From Ephydatia muelleri (Eukaryota > Porifera > Demospongiae > Spongillida > Spongillidae): a stretch of 64,000 bases of DNA. The translations under genes were made by a program, and so were the position numbers. This document shows, in pieces, positions 1 through 10,769 of this stretch (position 1 is the stretch's first letter; each line of letters begins with the position of its first letter). Under the pieces are notes generated by a model that was not told where the DNA came from, ran no database searches, and worked only from the letters and a program-made list of their open reading frames with translations. The stretch spans positions 7,424,013-7,488,012 of the forward strand of contig JABACO010000008.1 in NCBI GenBank assembly GCA_013339895.1. Direction: 5' to 3'.

Positions 1-129
1 GACCCCACTACTCAGAGATTACAAACATATGAATGTGTTACATCAGAAACAAATACTTCATTAATCACTATGGGCTCAACAACTACGGCAAGATTAAAAA
101 AACAAATGTCAATTATTTTTATTACTTAC

Positions 130-237
130 TGCAATTGGTTTCATCCGAATTGTCCCTGCAGTCATTGTAGCCATCACACACATAGGCAGTTTCAATGCAA
201 AGCCCATTACTACATTTGAATTTAGTAGATGGGCAAA
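130..237 (-). CDS. LDLa exon 2 of the LDLa-SRCR gene
   Basis: A 108-nt phase-1 exon with a complete LDLa repeat: [13 protein letters not shown], then [16 protein letters not shown]. The acceptor is TTTTCAG and the donor GTAAGTAA. It is the last exon visible before the window edge. Confidence 0.87.
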
Positions 238-3200
238 CTGAAAATCACAATGACATTAGTGAGAATATAGAGACGCATGCACACTTATGCTCCATCTTGG
301 AGATGCAATTCACAATACTAGCATAATGGAAACATTTTATACTGCATCCATCAATGTGCTGCTTTTATAAACTTTTCAAAATTATCAGCTTAAGAATATG
401 GCCAAAAAACAGTGTAATTCTGTAGAGCATAGTCAATGCAGAATATTTTCACGTGAGGAACTATTATTCGAAAATGTATTACACGAATATAATGTATTCA
501 TTGCATTGCAACACTATATGATAATATTATCTCTAAAAATAATTCAGTTAAAATATATCATCTGAAACAGATTTCAATCGAAAATGTGCCAAATTATGGC
601 ATGTCAAACCATCTACCTAAATTAACCATCCTCCCAAGAACAAAAATGCAGAAACCACTTGGCTGAAACATGTTACATTTATACTAGGGCTTATCCAATT
701 TGAGAACATACAATGAGTCATAATTCACCTGGAAATTATTGCACATTGGAAATGCAATGAATATCTGCCCTTACATGGAGAAGAGCAGATTACTGCTGCT
801 GGATTTGCAGAAGTACAGGAAACAGCATTGGGATATACAGGACAGGAGTAAAGCGTCGATTCTGTGCCATTACATCCAAATGCTATATTTGTCCACAGAT
901 TAGTTGTGGCAGCACCAAATTGTGACCTTATTGTTGCATTACCTAAAAAGCAATATTGAAAATCTGTTATATCCTATCTGATCTTCAAGCACATTTGATT
1001 CTATCATTTTGCAGCACACATTCAACCCCTAAGCAATGCAAAATAATATACATGTGAAATTTGTGCAACAAAAACTTACTGCTGTTGAAGCCCAGATGTC
1101 TGCAAACCACTGTAGCATCGTTGGAGCTCCAAACGTTGCCACAAACAGCATTAAACTGGTTACGAATGCATAGTTCAACATTCCCTTTGCTCACGTTTGA
1201 CCCTGTTCCAGTCAATCGAATATCACCAGCATAACAAACTGAAAAAAGAGTTTATGTAAAACTATGTGACATGAAAATAATCAAGGCTAAGACACATGAA
1301 AATGGAACACTCTATCATATATGAGCAGGCTACATACCACAGCCAACTTCATCACTGTTGTCAGCGCAGTGATTGTAGCGGTCACACTGGTATATTGATA
1401 GAACACAGTTGCCATTTGAGCATGCAAATTGATTGCTGGAACACAGAGCTGTTGCATGGAAAAAGTAATACACAACTGCCATATAAATGCACTTAAAACA
1501 AGGAGTACATGTATGGTCTTTTTAAAAGTACAGGCAGTCTAGGTGTGTATGAATTATTATCTAGTGGGTATTAGAACAAATTCCCTGTATCTGTGTTCAT
1601 TAACAAACTGTTCTACTGTTAAAACATGTTAATTAAAGTTACTAAAACATCCTTCGTGTTAGTGCAGGAGTATCATTTATCATTTAACCCTCTATGCATG
1701 GCTTTGAAAGGCTCAAGCTGTAAGGCACTAAATGTTACTCTTTGATACTGTTAATTGTCAGTGACGACCAATACTTAAATGCTGTTATAGATAAGGGTAT
1801 TGTATATTTCCTTAGGGACAAGACGCATGTACAAGGGGCCAATCCTACAACATAATGCAACTACAAAGAACCGTTCCTATGGGGACGGGATGTATGTACA
1901 AAGGACCAGTGATATAGGAACACATGTGTGTGTACAATGGATCAATCGTATGGGGACACGATGCAAATACAAGGGACCAATCTCCTATGTGGACTTGTGC
2001 AATTACAAAGTGTCAATGCTATGGGGATATGATGCATGCAGATAGTGCATGTAGCTGTGCACATACCTATGTACACTTTTAAGTGGATGGGGCTCTGTGT
2101 AAAACAGAGAGTACAGAAGCTCAGTCTCAATAATCCGGTGTGAATTGGAAAAAAGGGACAGGTCCAGGATTCGAACCTTACATTCGAAACCTAAAAGTGT
2201 GACCCTCACTCCGGTGCTAACAATCGTCCAGTTGTTTTATATGTAAAAGGAGTGAAATCACTTTGTCTATGAAAAATGAATTACGCTTCTAATCACTGCT
2301 TTCAATGTCAAGCTGTTCAGACCATATTCTAGACCCTCTAGGACAACATGCTCTCACATACAAACATGGAGGAGATGAAATAGTCTTATGATGTGACACA
2401 GCAGCCTGAGAGCTTCGTCATCGAGCGTGTATTGCACACGAATATTAGACACACCCGCTCTGCACATATCACGGTGAAAAATCGATGTTGACCAAGCCAG
2501 CTGCCTTTGACCTTACAGTAGCTTCACTGCTTGGTTTATGTAAAGTTAGTGTCACCCAGGTGGAACTTAACACATGCGGGCACGAGGCTAGATACGTCGC
2601 AGCAAATATAATCTCTGCTAAGATTACCCAGAGCTTTTTCAGACTCCATAATGAGAAATGTTTTTATTGAGGTGGTTAATTCAACCATCCGATGAAGAGA
2701 TGTCCTATAGTGGGTGTGGTCAACACAGACAGGCGGCAACACTTGGGTAATGTAAACAAATGAATAAAGAGCCTTGCACGGCTACGGCGAAATTGAAATT
2801 AAAACAAATAAAGATACCTTGGGTGTGGCTACATAGGCGTGCATTATAGCGTTGTGACTAAAATTGAGTGCATTGTGGTGTATCAACACAGTCGTGTAGG
2901 GGTTCTGTTAATTGGCAGAAATACAATTACCTATACTGCATGGTCTCGCAGTAATGACGCTGGTATCTAAGTCTGCTGTTTCGCGCGTTAGCTAGTGCAT
3001 GTGCTATCCATTCATTATGTTTCCAGACTGAGTATCATCTCCCCAAAAGAATCTTATGCAATGACTACGTACATACACCACGATTGCAATTTTTCAGATA
3101 CTCTCCCCAGATACATGAAGGACCTATCGTGGAGTTCCGTTCTGTTCACAATGACAAATTCCCATAGCAACAACGTGGATGTATGATTTATAGTGTTCCT

Positions 3201-3962
3201 TTCTTGTCTCCCGTGAAGTGCACAAGATATATGTATTACATGGGAAGTATAAAGTGCAATAAAACTGCATGCTTGTACATGTATCTGTGTGCCAGATAGG
3301 TCTATGAGTAATGTAACCAATAAATTTAGTTTAGGTGAAGAACGCAAAACCAAATACTGTTGTTCCAGTTTTGTCAGAAGTCCGAAACATCAGATTATTG
3401 TCATTTGTATACATGTACCGATGAAGTTATTTCTCTTTTCGACAACCTACATTGCATTGCTGTAGCGCCATAAGCCAGGGAGGACCCATCTCCTGAATAC
3501 ATTTATTTACTACTTGTATTCATCTCCTTGCTCGGTCCATTATCAGTACAATTACAGCCAGATACCAATTTCATTTAACCCTCTTTCTGATTCCCATCGA
3601 ACTATCTCAGATGGACCTGAGAAATGTAGCTCTTGCGGGACTGATATAAATTCTGGGTTCAGAGACGTAGCCGCATTTCCGAATCATCTTTTTCGCCCGA
3701 CCATGCGGGACCAGCCAGAATATGTGTACGTGGAAACGTACTGACTTTACTAACTAAGCGCCGTTTACTATACGTGTCCAGAGCTGACATTAAGCACGAC
3801 TCACCTGGATTGACATGCATAGCCCACAATATCAATTAGAAAACGTATATTGACACATTTGCGCTGTTGCGTGCCACCATCGAATAGATGTTAACTTTCA
3901 ATTGGCTTACCTTGGGAGCGACAAGCGAAGCACACTATCAACCAGGTTATCGGCAACTTCAT
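130..3962 (-). CDS. Secreted or membrane LDLa-SRCR receptor-like protein (partial, 5 exons seen)
   Basis: Exons read on the minus strand: 3962-3911 (signal peptide), 1448-1338 (LDLa), 1238-1080 and 942-775 (two halves of one SRCR domain), 237-130 (LDLa). All visible junctions are GT-AG and phase 1, and the frame runs unbroken through the last four exons. The first exon starts at ATG and encodes a hydrophobic leader ([13 protein letters not shown]). The LDLa exons show the six-Cys pattern ending in [13 protein letters not shown] and [13 protein letters not shown], the acidic calcium-binding motif. The SRCR part shows VVCRHLGF, then [13 protein letters not shown] and AAVICS. These families bind extracellular ligands such as lipoproteins, bacterial surfaces or matrix. 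The gene leaves the window at the left edge, so the membrane anchor and total domain number are unknown. Linking the signal exon to the rest spans about 2.5 kb of intron and is inferred from phase and position; other exons may lie in the gap. Confidence 0.8.
775..1238 (-). CDS. SRCR domain of the LDLa-SRCR gene (two exons)
   Basis: Exons 1238-1080 (159 nt) and 942-775 (168 nt) join in phase 1 to give one scavenger-receptor cysteine-rich domain of about 108 residues. It begins [12 protein letters not shown], passes through the hallmark CRHLGF, and ends with a [12 protein letters not shown] block and AAVICS. The donor of the first exon is GTAAGT and the acceptor of the second is TTTTTAG. Splitting a SRCR domain between two exons is common in animal genes. 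The Cys set is near that of group A/B domains; exact disulfide class was not assigned. Confidence 0.85.
1338..1448 (-). CDS. LDLa exon 1 of the LDLa-SRCR gene
   Basis: A 111-nt phase-1 exon encoding one LDL-receptor class A repeat of about 37 residues. It has Cys residues at the expected spacing and the terminal acidic motif DNSDEVGC. The acceptor is an AG after CATGCAACAG and the donor is GTATGT. Being phase 1 on both sides, it can be added or skipped without breaking the frame. Confidence 0.85.
1811..2045. repeat. Degenerate ~35-bp minisatellite, about 7 copies
   Basis: Successive units follow the pattern TATGGGGACACGATGCA, then ATACAAGGGACCAATC with substitutions and small indels. They sit in the first large intron of the LDLa-SRCR gene. 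The short ORFs here result from the repeat. Confidence 0.65.
2159..2230 (-). tRNA. tRNA-like sequence (tRNA pseudogene or head of a tRNA-derived SINE)
   Basis: On the minus strand a perfect pol III B-box (GGTTCGAATCC) lies about 40 nt after an A-box-like TAGC element. The ends can pair (GGAC with GTCC), a CTTTTAG loop resembles a Lys anticodon loop, and a run of six T follows as a terminator. Stem pairing is incomplete, so this is more likely a decayed tRNA or SINE head than a working tRNA. Confidence 0.4.
2305..2560 (+). pseudogene. Old LINE_B fragment (C-terminal domain)
   Basis: Broken plus-strand reading contains [17 protein letters not shown] and, after stops and frame changes, [14 protein letters not shown]. 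These match the C-terminal block of the non-LTR retrotransposon family seen better preserved at 9.74-10.66 kb (SLTCKHGGDVVSRHN and the KPAAFDL-type motif). It is heavily mutated and sits in an intron of the receptor gene. Confidence 0.6.
3911..3962 (-). CDS. Signal-peptide exon, probable first coding exon of the LDLa-SRCR gene
   Basis: ATG at 3962 opens a 17-codon stretch with a Lys after Met and a hydrophobic core (ITWLIVCFA), ending in a phase-1 GTAAGC donor at 3910. Length, hydrophobicity and phase are what is expected for a secretory leader exon upstream of LDLa exons. An in-frame upstream extension exists, so the exact start could differ. Confidence 0.6.
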
Positions 3963-4785
3963 TTCTTCTCCTTTCGAAACTAATAACTTGCTGGAACAAA
4001 GCGGAGGTCCACAAGCAAAATACTCGGTTAGCGGATGTGATTCGAAGGAGCTATAAATTATAGGGAAAAACCCATTTAAATACAATACAATCTGCAGGTT
4101 TGTCAAGGTATGCCTTGCGATAAATTCCTGCCTGTAGAATTACAGTCGTTGCTATTTTTTTTGACTACCTTGTATACACTGGAAATAGCGTTAGAATTAA
4201 CCTTCGAACAGTATAATATCCATTTTTTGCTTGCAGAGTTCATGTCTAAGGAGAAATGTGTGGTCACTAAGTTTATGAAGTTACAATTTTGCAGCTTCTG
4301 GAATTCTTTTGTGTGCAATGTACTCAGCATTTTATTAAATAGATACTGCATGGATATTGTTCCTCCGATATTTCAGCTGTTCTTTTTCGATACATGTAGG
4401 TATTCGAGACATTCATTTCACATAGTAATTACTGAATCAAATGTGCTAAAGCTTCAAATCATCTTAAAGTATGTTTGTATGCTTTGGCTGGCCCAAATGA
4501 TATCTACTAAATCATTAGTAGGACACAGGGCTCACTTGTCATTCTTAGAGCCACAAACCTTTGCCTGCGTGGTTCTCGCACCAATTAAGTAGCGGAGCAG
4601 AGTTGGGATAGATGATAGTGCAGGCTCCCAACACAGCAATCAAGCATTGTGTAACACTTTCCCCTTTTATTGTTTTTTTCTTCTATTGTATTCTGTACTT
4701 ATATTTCAGTGTTATATGCAATGTGTTATAGTTTTTATTATCCCACATGTAAGCACTCTGTGACCTTATCTACAGTTAGATGACC
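3963..4785. other. Upstream flank of the receptor gene; no confident gene
   Basis: The longest open frame here (plus strand, 4110-4592) encodes a Leu/Phe-rich peptide with no recognisable domain, no convincing start context and no splice support. The stretch presumably holds the promoter of the minus-strand receptor gene, but no element was recognised. Confidence 0.4.
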
Positions 4786-4787
4786 AG

Positions 4788-5242
4788 ACAGTGTGATTGG
4801 ACATACCTCTTTGTTCTAGATTCCTCGTTGTACCTCCAACCCTAAACCCAATCCCATTAATCCATGCACTACTCATCCGCACAACAACAAAAAACATAAG
4901 CATTTGGTGGATGTGGCACTACACCATAAAGTGTGATTGTACATACGTCCTTGTTCTAGACTCCCATTTGTACATTCCCGGACTGATCCCAATCCCATTA
5001 TCCATGCGCTACACCAGAGAATAAAGTATTTGATAGGTGTGCATGATACCACTTCCTGACCAAGCCTGCCATCAGACAGTGTGGTTAGACATACTTTATG
5101 TGTCTCAGCCCATTCCTGACCTGAGCCCAATTGCATTGTCCATGTACTACAGATCTGCACACTAGAGAACATAAAAGTTGGTGGACATGGCACCACCTCC
5201 TGACCAGGCCTGCCATGAGACAGTGTGGTTGGACATAATGTT
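4788..5242. repeat. Tandem ~145-bp repeat, three diverged copies
   Basis: Three blocks begin with a GTGTGATTGGACATAC-like motif and each contains CCCAATCCCATT or CCCAATTGCATTG, a CCATGCACTAC-like motif, and a GGTGGATGTGGCAC-like motif. Copy starts are near 4790, 4930 and 5085. Similarity is obvious by eye but with many substitutions, so the array is old. Confidence 0.7.
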
Positions 5243-6855
5243 TGTCTGATCATAAGCTTGAAATAATCTCTGCTAGTTCTATCTATTGCATATCAGTTTT
5301 ATACTATAAACCAGTATTGTAAGCAAATATGGAATGAATTGTTTTATTTTGAATTGCGCTTAAATAAGTATGATCCTTAGTTTTAGGGCAATAACCTGGT
5401 CTCGTGTCAATTCGGTTTTAGTTATCTCACAGATTAGTTTTTCTGCATGGAGGTAGAAATAGCCTTTTGTAGATGTGATATTCTAGAAGTCTGAAATGTC
5501 CTCTACACATTGCTTGTTACGCACTGAGAATCGGAGTATCTGTCATGGAGCTGTAGGGATCTGAATTTTTAATTAGCTATACATTTCAACGCACGCGCAG
5601 GCGTTATCTCCCTCCTCCTGCCCCCAGTACAGCACTACCAAGCAACCGACACCAAATTGGTTTAATTAGCGTCATTGTGCAAGCCTGCAACAAACACACA
5701 ACCACATACACGAAAATTGCAACAAACTCCTCAATCACAATTATTCAACCACACTGAGCGGGGGCCAGCCACACAAAAAATATATATTTAGAGGGGTGGA
5801 TCCTACATACCCTCAGGGTATACAGGAAAAAAAAAAACATTTTGGGAAAAATTCTGCAATCAGGAAAAACCGATGGCACGCTCCCTAACTACCTAACTAT
5901 CACGGCACACGTTCTGCCGTTCACTTTCTCCATCTCATGGTCTGCCGCTATATAGCTTGTCAAGGATCCATCAGTGAACCGTCTGCTAGATAAAAAAAAC
6001 TAGACCACAATGCACAACACACAAAAGTTTGCAACACGTGCACGACACTTAGACTACACTAAACTTCCGCGCAAACCTACTCAGGTATGTTAAGACTAGC
6101 TACACCCATGTATTTATGTTGCAATGTTTACGACACGTTTTCCGACATATGTTTAGCGCACGCCGAATGCAGTCTATAGCAACACGCGCGAGATTTATAA
6201 CCGGTTGGAATCAGGATGATTGAATGTCGCGTCTCTTGCATGCGCCTTCATCAAAAACTTCTGGCGCGTACAATCGATATAATGCTCTCAATGTAAGTGA
6301 GAAAGGGGTTCTGCTATTCCGATTGTGGTATTTGAATTCATTCGCTCGGTTCACGTACTTCTTGTAACATCGATCGATCAGTTCATGTCGCTTCTATTGG
6401 TCAAGAATTAGTAGTTCTGCTAAGCAGATCCGGACGACTATACTGTCACGGTCGGTGTTGCTAACATCGTTTTGCGTACCTAAATGCGTTATACTTTTGC
6501 TATTTGCAGTTGACTATTTTACATACCAGCTGTTCGATAAGATGCGCATCAAATGGAAACGAAGAGAAATGCGGCGTTCAATCAGAGCTTGATAAGGTTG
6601 GTTGTACTTTTTTTTGTTTCATATTGTTTTGTCTTTCATGGAGATGGAATTTAGAATGATATTGTTTTAAAGCAGCGATGGTACTACGAACTGAGCTTTA
6701 GGGAGGGAATGCGGTTTATTTCTAACTACATATGCGCATTACGCTTATCAACACAACTCTATTTGAAGCTTCTCTCTCACCAGGAGGTGTTACTACCCAC
6801 GTCATAGTGTCTGCAAATTGAGTATGTGACATATTATCAAGTGCTATTTGTCATG
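5243..6855. other. Unique non-coding stretch
   Basis: No open frame of note and no recognised domain on either strand. It contains short A/T runs and CpG-containing stretches around 5.9-6.5 kb. Nothing could be assigned. Confidence 0.4.
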
Positions 6856-6883
6856 TAAGTGATGGAATGTATGTATACATCAG

Positions 6884-6949
6884 ATTTTACATACAAATGT
6901 ATACACAGAGCCTTAGATTTTACATACAAATGTATACACAGAGCCTTAA
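6884..6949. repeat. 33-bp tandem duplication
   Basis: AGATTTTACATACAAATGTA with its following ATACACAGAGCCTT is present twice head to tail with virtually no difference, so the duplication is recent. Confidence 0.75.
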
Positions 6950-7107
6950 TTCTACCCACTCCCATTTTACACAGATCAGACCTGACCCTACCCTACCTGC
7001 TCTATGACTGGCCTATGCATGTAAAGTGGCCTGCAAAAAGCGACATAATGGTGAGTCTCCTAGTACACATGTGAAGTACGCTCATATTTTATTTGTAGGT
7101 GTGCATT

Positions 7108-7283
7108 ATATAAGGTAGTGTAGGGTGTGTGTATGAGGGGAGTGTGTATGAGGGGAGTGTAGGTGTGTGTGTACAAGGGGAGTGTAGGTGGGTGTAGGAG
7201 GGGAGTGTAGGGTGGGTGTATGAGGGGAGTGTAGGGTGTATGTACGAGGGGGGTGTAGGGTGTATGTATGAAGGGAGTGTAGG
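7108..7283. repeat. G-rich minisatellite (GGGGAGTGTAGG family)
   Basis: About ten irregular units of roughly 16-22 bp built on GGGGAGTGTAGGTGTG and GTATGAGGGGAGTGTAGG. G-runs of four recur at short spacing, so G-quadruplex formation on the plus strand is possible. The open frame on the other strand is repeat-derived (Thr-Pro-rich). Confidence 0.75.
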
Positions 7284-7488
7284 TTTGGATTAGTTGGCCA
7301 AGAATCTGGTCAACAGACCACAAATAATGCCAGACGGGTTCTGTAGAGGGGTAACGAGAGTGGGACGATAATCATCCTTCTCACCTGGCAGGCTCCAACT
7401 ATTACCAATCTCCATAGGCGTCACCTCGGGTGGGGTGACTCTCTAGGGGTTATAGTAGTAGTGGGAGTAGCTGTAGATTCGGGTAGGC

Positions 7489-7815
7489 TCAGGGCTCTCT
7501 TCCCTTGTTCCATCTTCCACCCTCTCTTCCATAAGGGGGGGGGGGGGGGGGGTCTCTGATTAGAGTCACTTCAGAGTGGATTGGATTCAGCTTGATGGCC
7601 GATTTAGGGATCGCTTGATGCCCGGGCTTAGCGTGACTGCTGGAGGTGTTGCCACTATTTTCCTGAGCAGATTGGGTGGCTCCTAATGGGCAGGGAATTA
7701 AGTTCAGTTTCCCTAATACAAGTTTTGTACCTTTCTTCAACTCCTTCCCACATGTTTTTTTGGGGATTACAGGAGTCAATGCTAGGGAGAGTGTTGCCAT
7801 TTTCGACTGTGGTTG
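7489..7815 (-). pseudogene. LINE_B-related fragment next to E1
   Basis: Between 7721 and 7815 the minus strand carries a segment nearly identical to 10640-10735 (AGCATTGACTCCTG, ACATGTGGGAAGGAGTTGAA, TTGTATTAGGGAAAC). At 10.6 kb this segment leads into LINE_B. The rest (a Ser/Lys-rich frame ending in a poly-Pro run made by the G-tract at 7538) is not recognised. It abuts E1 at 7816. Confidence 0.45.
7538..7552. repeat. Poly-G tract
   Basis: A run of about 15 G on the plus strand after ATAAG. It is a mononucleotide repeat, prone to sequencing and replication slippage. Confidence 0.9.
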
Positions 7816-8817
7816 TGCCAAACTTTTAAAAATCGCTGGTGACTGATTTTTTCAGGTGTGAACATAAATCCTCTTCCTTAGTGGTTTCAGTGTTTTCATT
7901 AAGCTCCTCCAGTTTGGTGCTTACCTGCATGTTTGGTAGTTGCTCATAGTATTCATCTCTAATAAGCCCCAAACCATCATGTTTTGCTAGCAGCCTTTTC
8001 CTGATGTCTATCAGTCTTATCTTCTGTGCAGCTTGTTTACACTTTGATCGCACAAACACATTTTGTAACAGTGTCTGCTTTGAAACTATTATATATTCTG
8101 TTTCAACCACTTGTTCCCCCACCAGAATTTCTCCACTCTCCACTAGCTTTACAAGCTCTTGTATTTGAATAACACAAGGTTTTGGCATTGGAATGGTATG
8201 TTTCCTGGTAGCTTTTTTCTTGCACGTCTTTCTCTGCTCTATGTTTTGTTTGTTTGCTGTTGGAATGTTGTGTTTTTTAAGCCATTCTTTAATGATTTGC
8301 CCACCATTTTATTCTGTATGCCATATTGTTTAGCCAGTTCAGACCAGTTCACTTTCTGTTCAGAAAGCCATGACCTTGCTTCTTCTAAAAGACTCTGTTG
8401 ATCACTGATTTCCTCAAAGCTACCATTGTAAGTTAACTTTCGCTTAGGAGGGGGCATATCTTCATGTGTTGTGCGTCTTTTTCTGTCAGTCAGTGTTGTT
8501 CTCATTTTATTAAATGTACTCCAGCTAATCCAATTTGCCATGACTGTGGAAAGGCTATTTTCATTCATAGCATTTTGGATTGTTCGTTTTACTTTTTTCA
8601 CTATGCTTCGCATGTGGCATTGGCGTTCTGTTCGTCTGGGATTTTGAATAAGCCCATAGTTCGGAACTGATGCAAGTACTGATGTGGCAGTTTCTCCGAA
8701 ATACTCATGAGCTATTTCATTCAACTGTGTGTAAACTGTCTTACCAAGCATACTGAATGAAGAAATATCATGAGGCAAAATGGGGATCAATTTTTTCTCT
8801 GTATTGTGCCGCGCCAC
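7816..8817 (-). pseudogene. Transposon-like element E1 (family not named)
   Basis: Two open blocks on the minus strand, 8817-8239 and 8188-7826, align with a second copy (E2) at 12394-11296 at high identity. The first block has a Lys/Arg-rich middle and a helix-turn-helix-like segment (WSELAKQYGIQNKMVG). The second begins PKPCVIQIQELVKLVESGEI. A frame change separates them, and the first block lacks an ATG at its open start. The protein resembles repeat-family proteins of cnidarian and sponge genomes that I associate with DNA transposons, but I cannot name the superfamily. E1 stops at 7816, before the FHGDG-containing part kept in E2. Confidence 0.55.
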
Positions 8818-9730
8818 AATAGAACCTTAATTCCGTTTTGATTCTTAGCCTGCCGGCTAAATTGTCTACTAAATAAGGACTGGGAAAGCAGAAAAAATCT
8901 GCACGTATACCCCTGCAGTATTGCGTGATGTTATCCTGAAAAATTGTTTTTGTTAGGGCTAGGTGGGGCTGTCTTTCGATCAGACTCCGCCTTTCCTAAT
9001 CGAAAATCGATCACTTTCATGCAATCCGCTTTGTAAGGAGATCGCTCAACGTCAGCACTGCCAGTCGGCTAGAAATTTAACCAGACTCTCCCACAACAGA
9101 AGCTTTGGAAGAATGAGCTTTTCAGTAAGTGCGGAGGGTTTATGTAGCTTTTTGTTGTTGATTCCTGCTCACGCCCTTACACCACCCCCTGTCACGTTAA
9201 TTCGGGTATTCAATTAACTGGATTCCAATCTCTGTAAAAAAGATTTTTTTAATTAGAGATGCCTCGTCCCCAATTTTCAAGGGGATTGGGGGAGGGTAGG
9301 TGAGCAATCAGAATGGCTGCATTCAAATTTTTATGGTCCTCTGATCACAAATTTGGTACAGTTGCTAGGTCTATAAATGCTGATTAATCGGCTACACTGT
9401 ATGTGCTCCCGGAGCTGGAATTGTTCTTCCAGGTAGGGTCAGGGCTCATAGGGCGTGATAGCTTTTGAGATGTACTCCAATAGGCACTTATTACAGCGAA
9501 TGGCTATCAAGGTCTTCTTGGGAAATAACTTCTTAAGAAGTTTTTGGCTGTCAACATTCTCTTTCCAGATTTGTTTAATCTATAATTGCCAAAAAAAATG
9601 TAAGGTATACCTTACATTGAGCAATAAGAGTTAACTCATAATTTAACGTTTTGCAATGAGATTTCACAGGTTTTTCAAGTTACATATGTAACAATTTTAT
9701 TGATTATATGACTGATCGAATAAATGCACA
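8818..9730. other. Non-coding stretch between E1 and LINE_B
   Basis: No gene recognised. Small plus-strand open frames around 8963-9217 show no domain. Sequence near 9.24-9.72 kb may include the 3' UTR of LINE_B on the minus strand. Confidence 0.4.
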
Positions 9731-9732
9731 TT

Positions 9733-9748
9733 ATTATTATTATTATAT
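9733..9748. repeat. (ATT)n tail of LINE_B
   Basis: Short ATT/AAT microsatellite immediately 3' of the LINE_B coding end on the minus strand. LINE_A at 13.66 kb ends in the same kind of tail, consistent with 3' tails of non-LTR elements. Confidence 0.6.
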
Positions 9749-10735
9749 ACACTAAAATATGTCCTATATCAGTCAAGTTAACCTAGATAGGATAGCTCTA
9801 CAGTTCGCCCTTACTAATGTCAACCCTAGGCGGCTGTACAGGCTAAAAATGGTCTTGGACTTTTGTTCATTATTCCTGACGGAGAGACGTCCTGCAAGCT
9901 TTGATAATGCTGCCACTGCTTCAGCTCCCCAACACCCGTAGGTCTCAACCACAAGAGGGATGCAGGCCCACCCCAATTCGTCACACTTTTTGTCGCTGTT
10001 GTTGTGTTTTCTGTTCTCAGCTAACAGGGCTGCCGAACCAGCCATCACGCTCGCTTCTAGCAGAGCACTTGATTGTAGTGTAGACGTGACGGACAAGTCA
10101 AAGGCAGCCGGTTTGCCAAGGTCCCAGTTAGGAACAAGAACATCTGCAGGGGGGATTGAGAATCAGATCCTGCCCCACAACCCATTTCCCAGACGTGGAC
10201 CCAAGCAAGCGCGTTGGCAGAAGTCATAAAACACATCCCTGAGCTTATTGTGTCGCGAAACCACATCCCCTCCATGTTTGCAAGTGAGGGAGTGATGGCC
10301 AAAGTCATCCAACACACAGGAAGGACAGTGAGGGCAACTTTGGCCTTGGACCACTGGAATACCCAACCACCACTTAAGTGCTACTTGAAACTCAGCAGGC
10401 TCCAAGTGGAGGTTGAGCCGTGGGGAGGGAGTGACTGACAGCCAGGCAGAGGCATGAGGGGAAGAAATGGACAAAAGACGAGCCCTGTCAGTCACAGATG
10501 CATTATGAAAAAGATTATTGAACTGTTGGTCTTCTATCTTAGAAGACAGAACCTTCTGTGAAAGAGGAGAATCGCGTACAGACTCATGGGTGATGGAATC
10601 CTGGAAATATTTGGTTTCCCTAATACAAATTCTGGTCCTTTTTTCAACTCCTTCCCACATGTTTTTTTGGGGAATGCAGGAGTCAATGCTATGCCGGTTT
10701 CGGCTGTGGCGTCTCCCTCTCTGAGACAGTAGATG
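9748..10735 (-). pseudogene. 5'-truncated LINE_B copy: C-terminal part of a non-LTR retrotransposon ORF2
   Basis: Minus-strand frames 10660-10163 and 10096-9773 are consecutive parts of one protein separated by a frame change near 10.1-10.2 kb. The first ends with CPHCPSCVLDDFGHHSLTCK and then HGGDVVSRHNKLRDVF. The second has ELGWACIPLVVETYGCWG and ends near SLVRA-like residues (TLVRANCRAIL). This Cys/His block followed by the LGWxCIPL motif is the C-terminal region of a LINE reverse-transcriptase polyprotein common in cnidarian and sponge genomes. The reverse transcriptase itself is missing, so this is a dead 5'-truncated insertion. Related fragments lie at 2.3 kb and 53.85 kb. Confidence 0.7.
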
Positions 10736-10769
10736 TTCCCTTTCCTCAATTATGTTTGAGAAGTGACTT

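Noticed and set aside
4110-4592. 160-residue plus-strand open frame as a gene
   Set aside because: No recognisable domain, homopolymer-rich, no splice or promoter support.
7060-7323. Thr-Pro-rich surface protein
   Set aside because: It is the reverse reading of the G-rich minisatellite.
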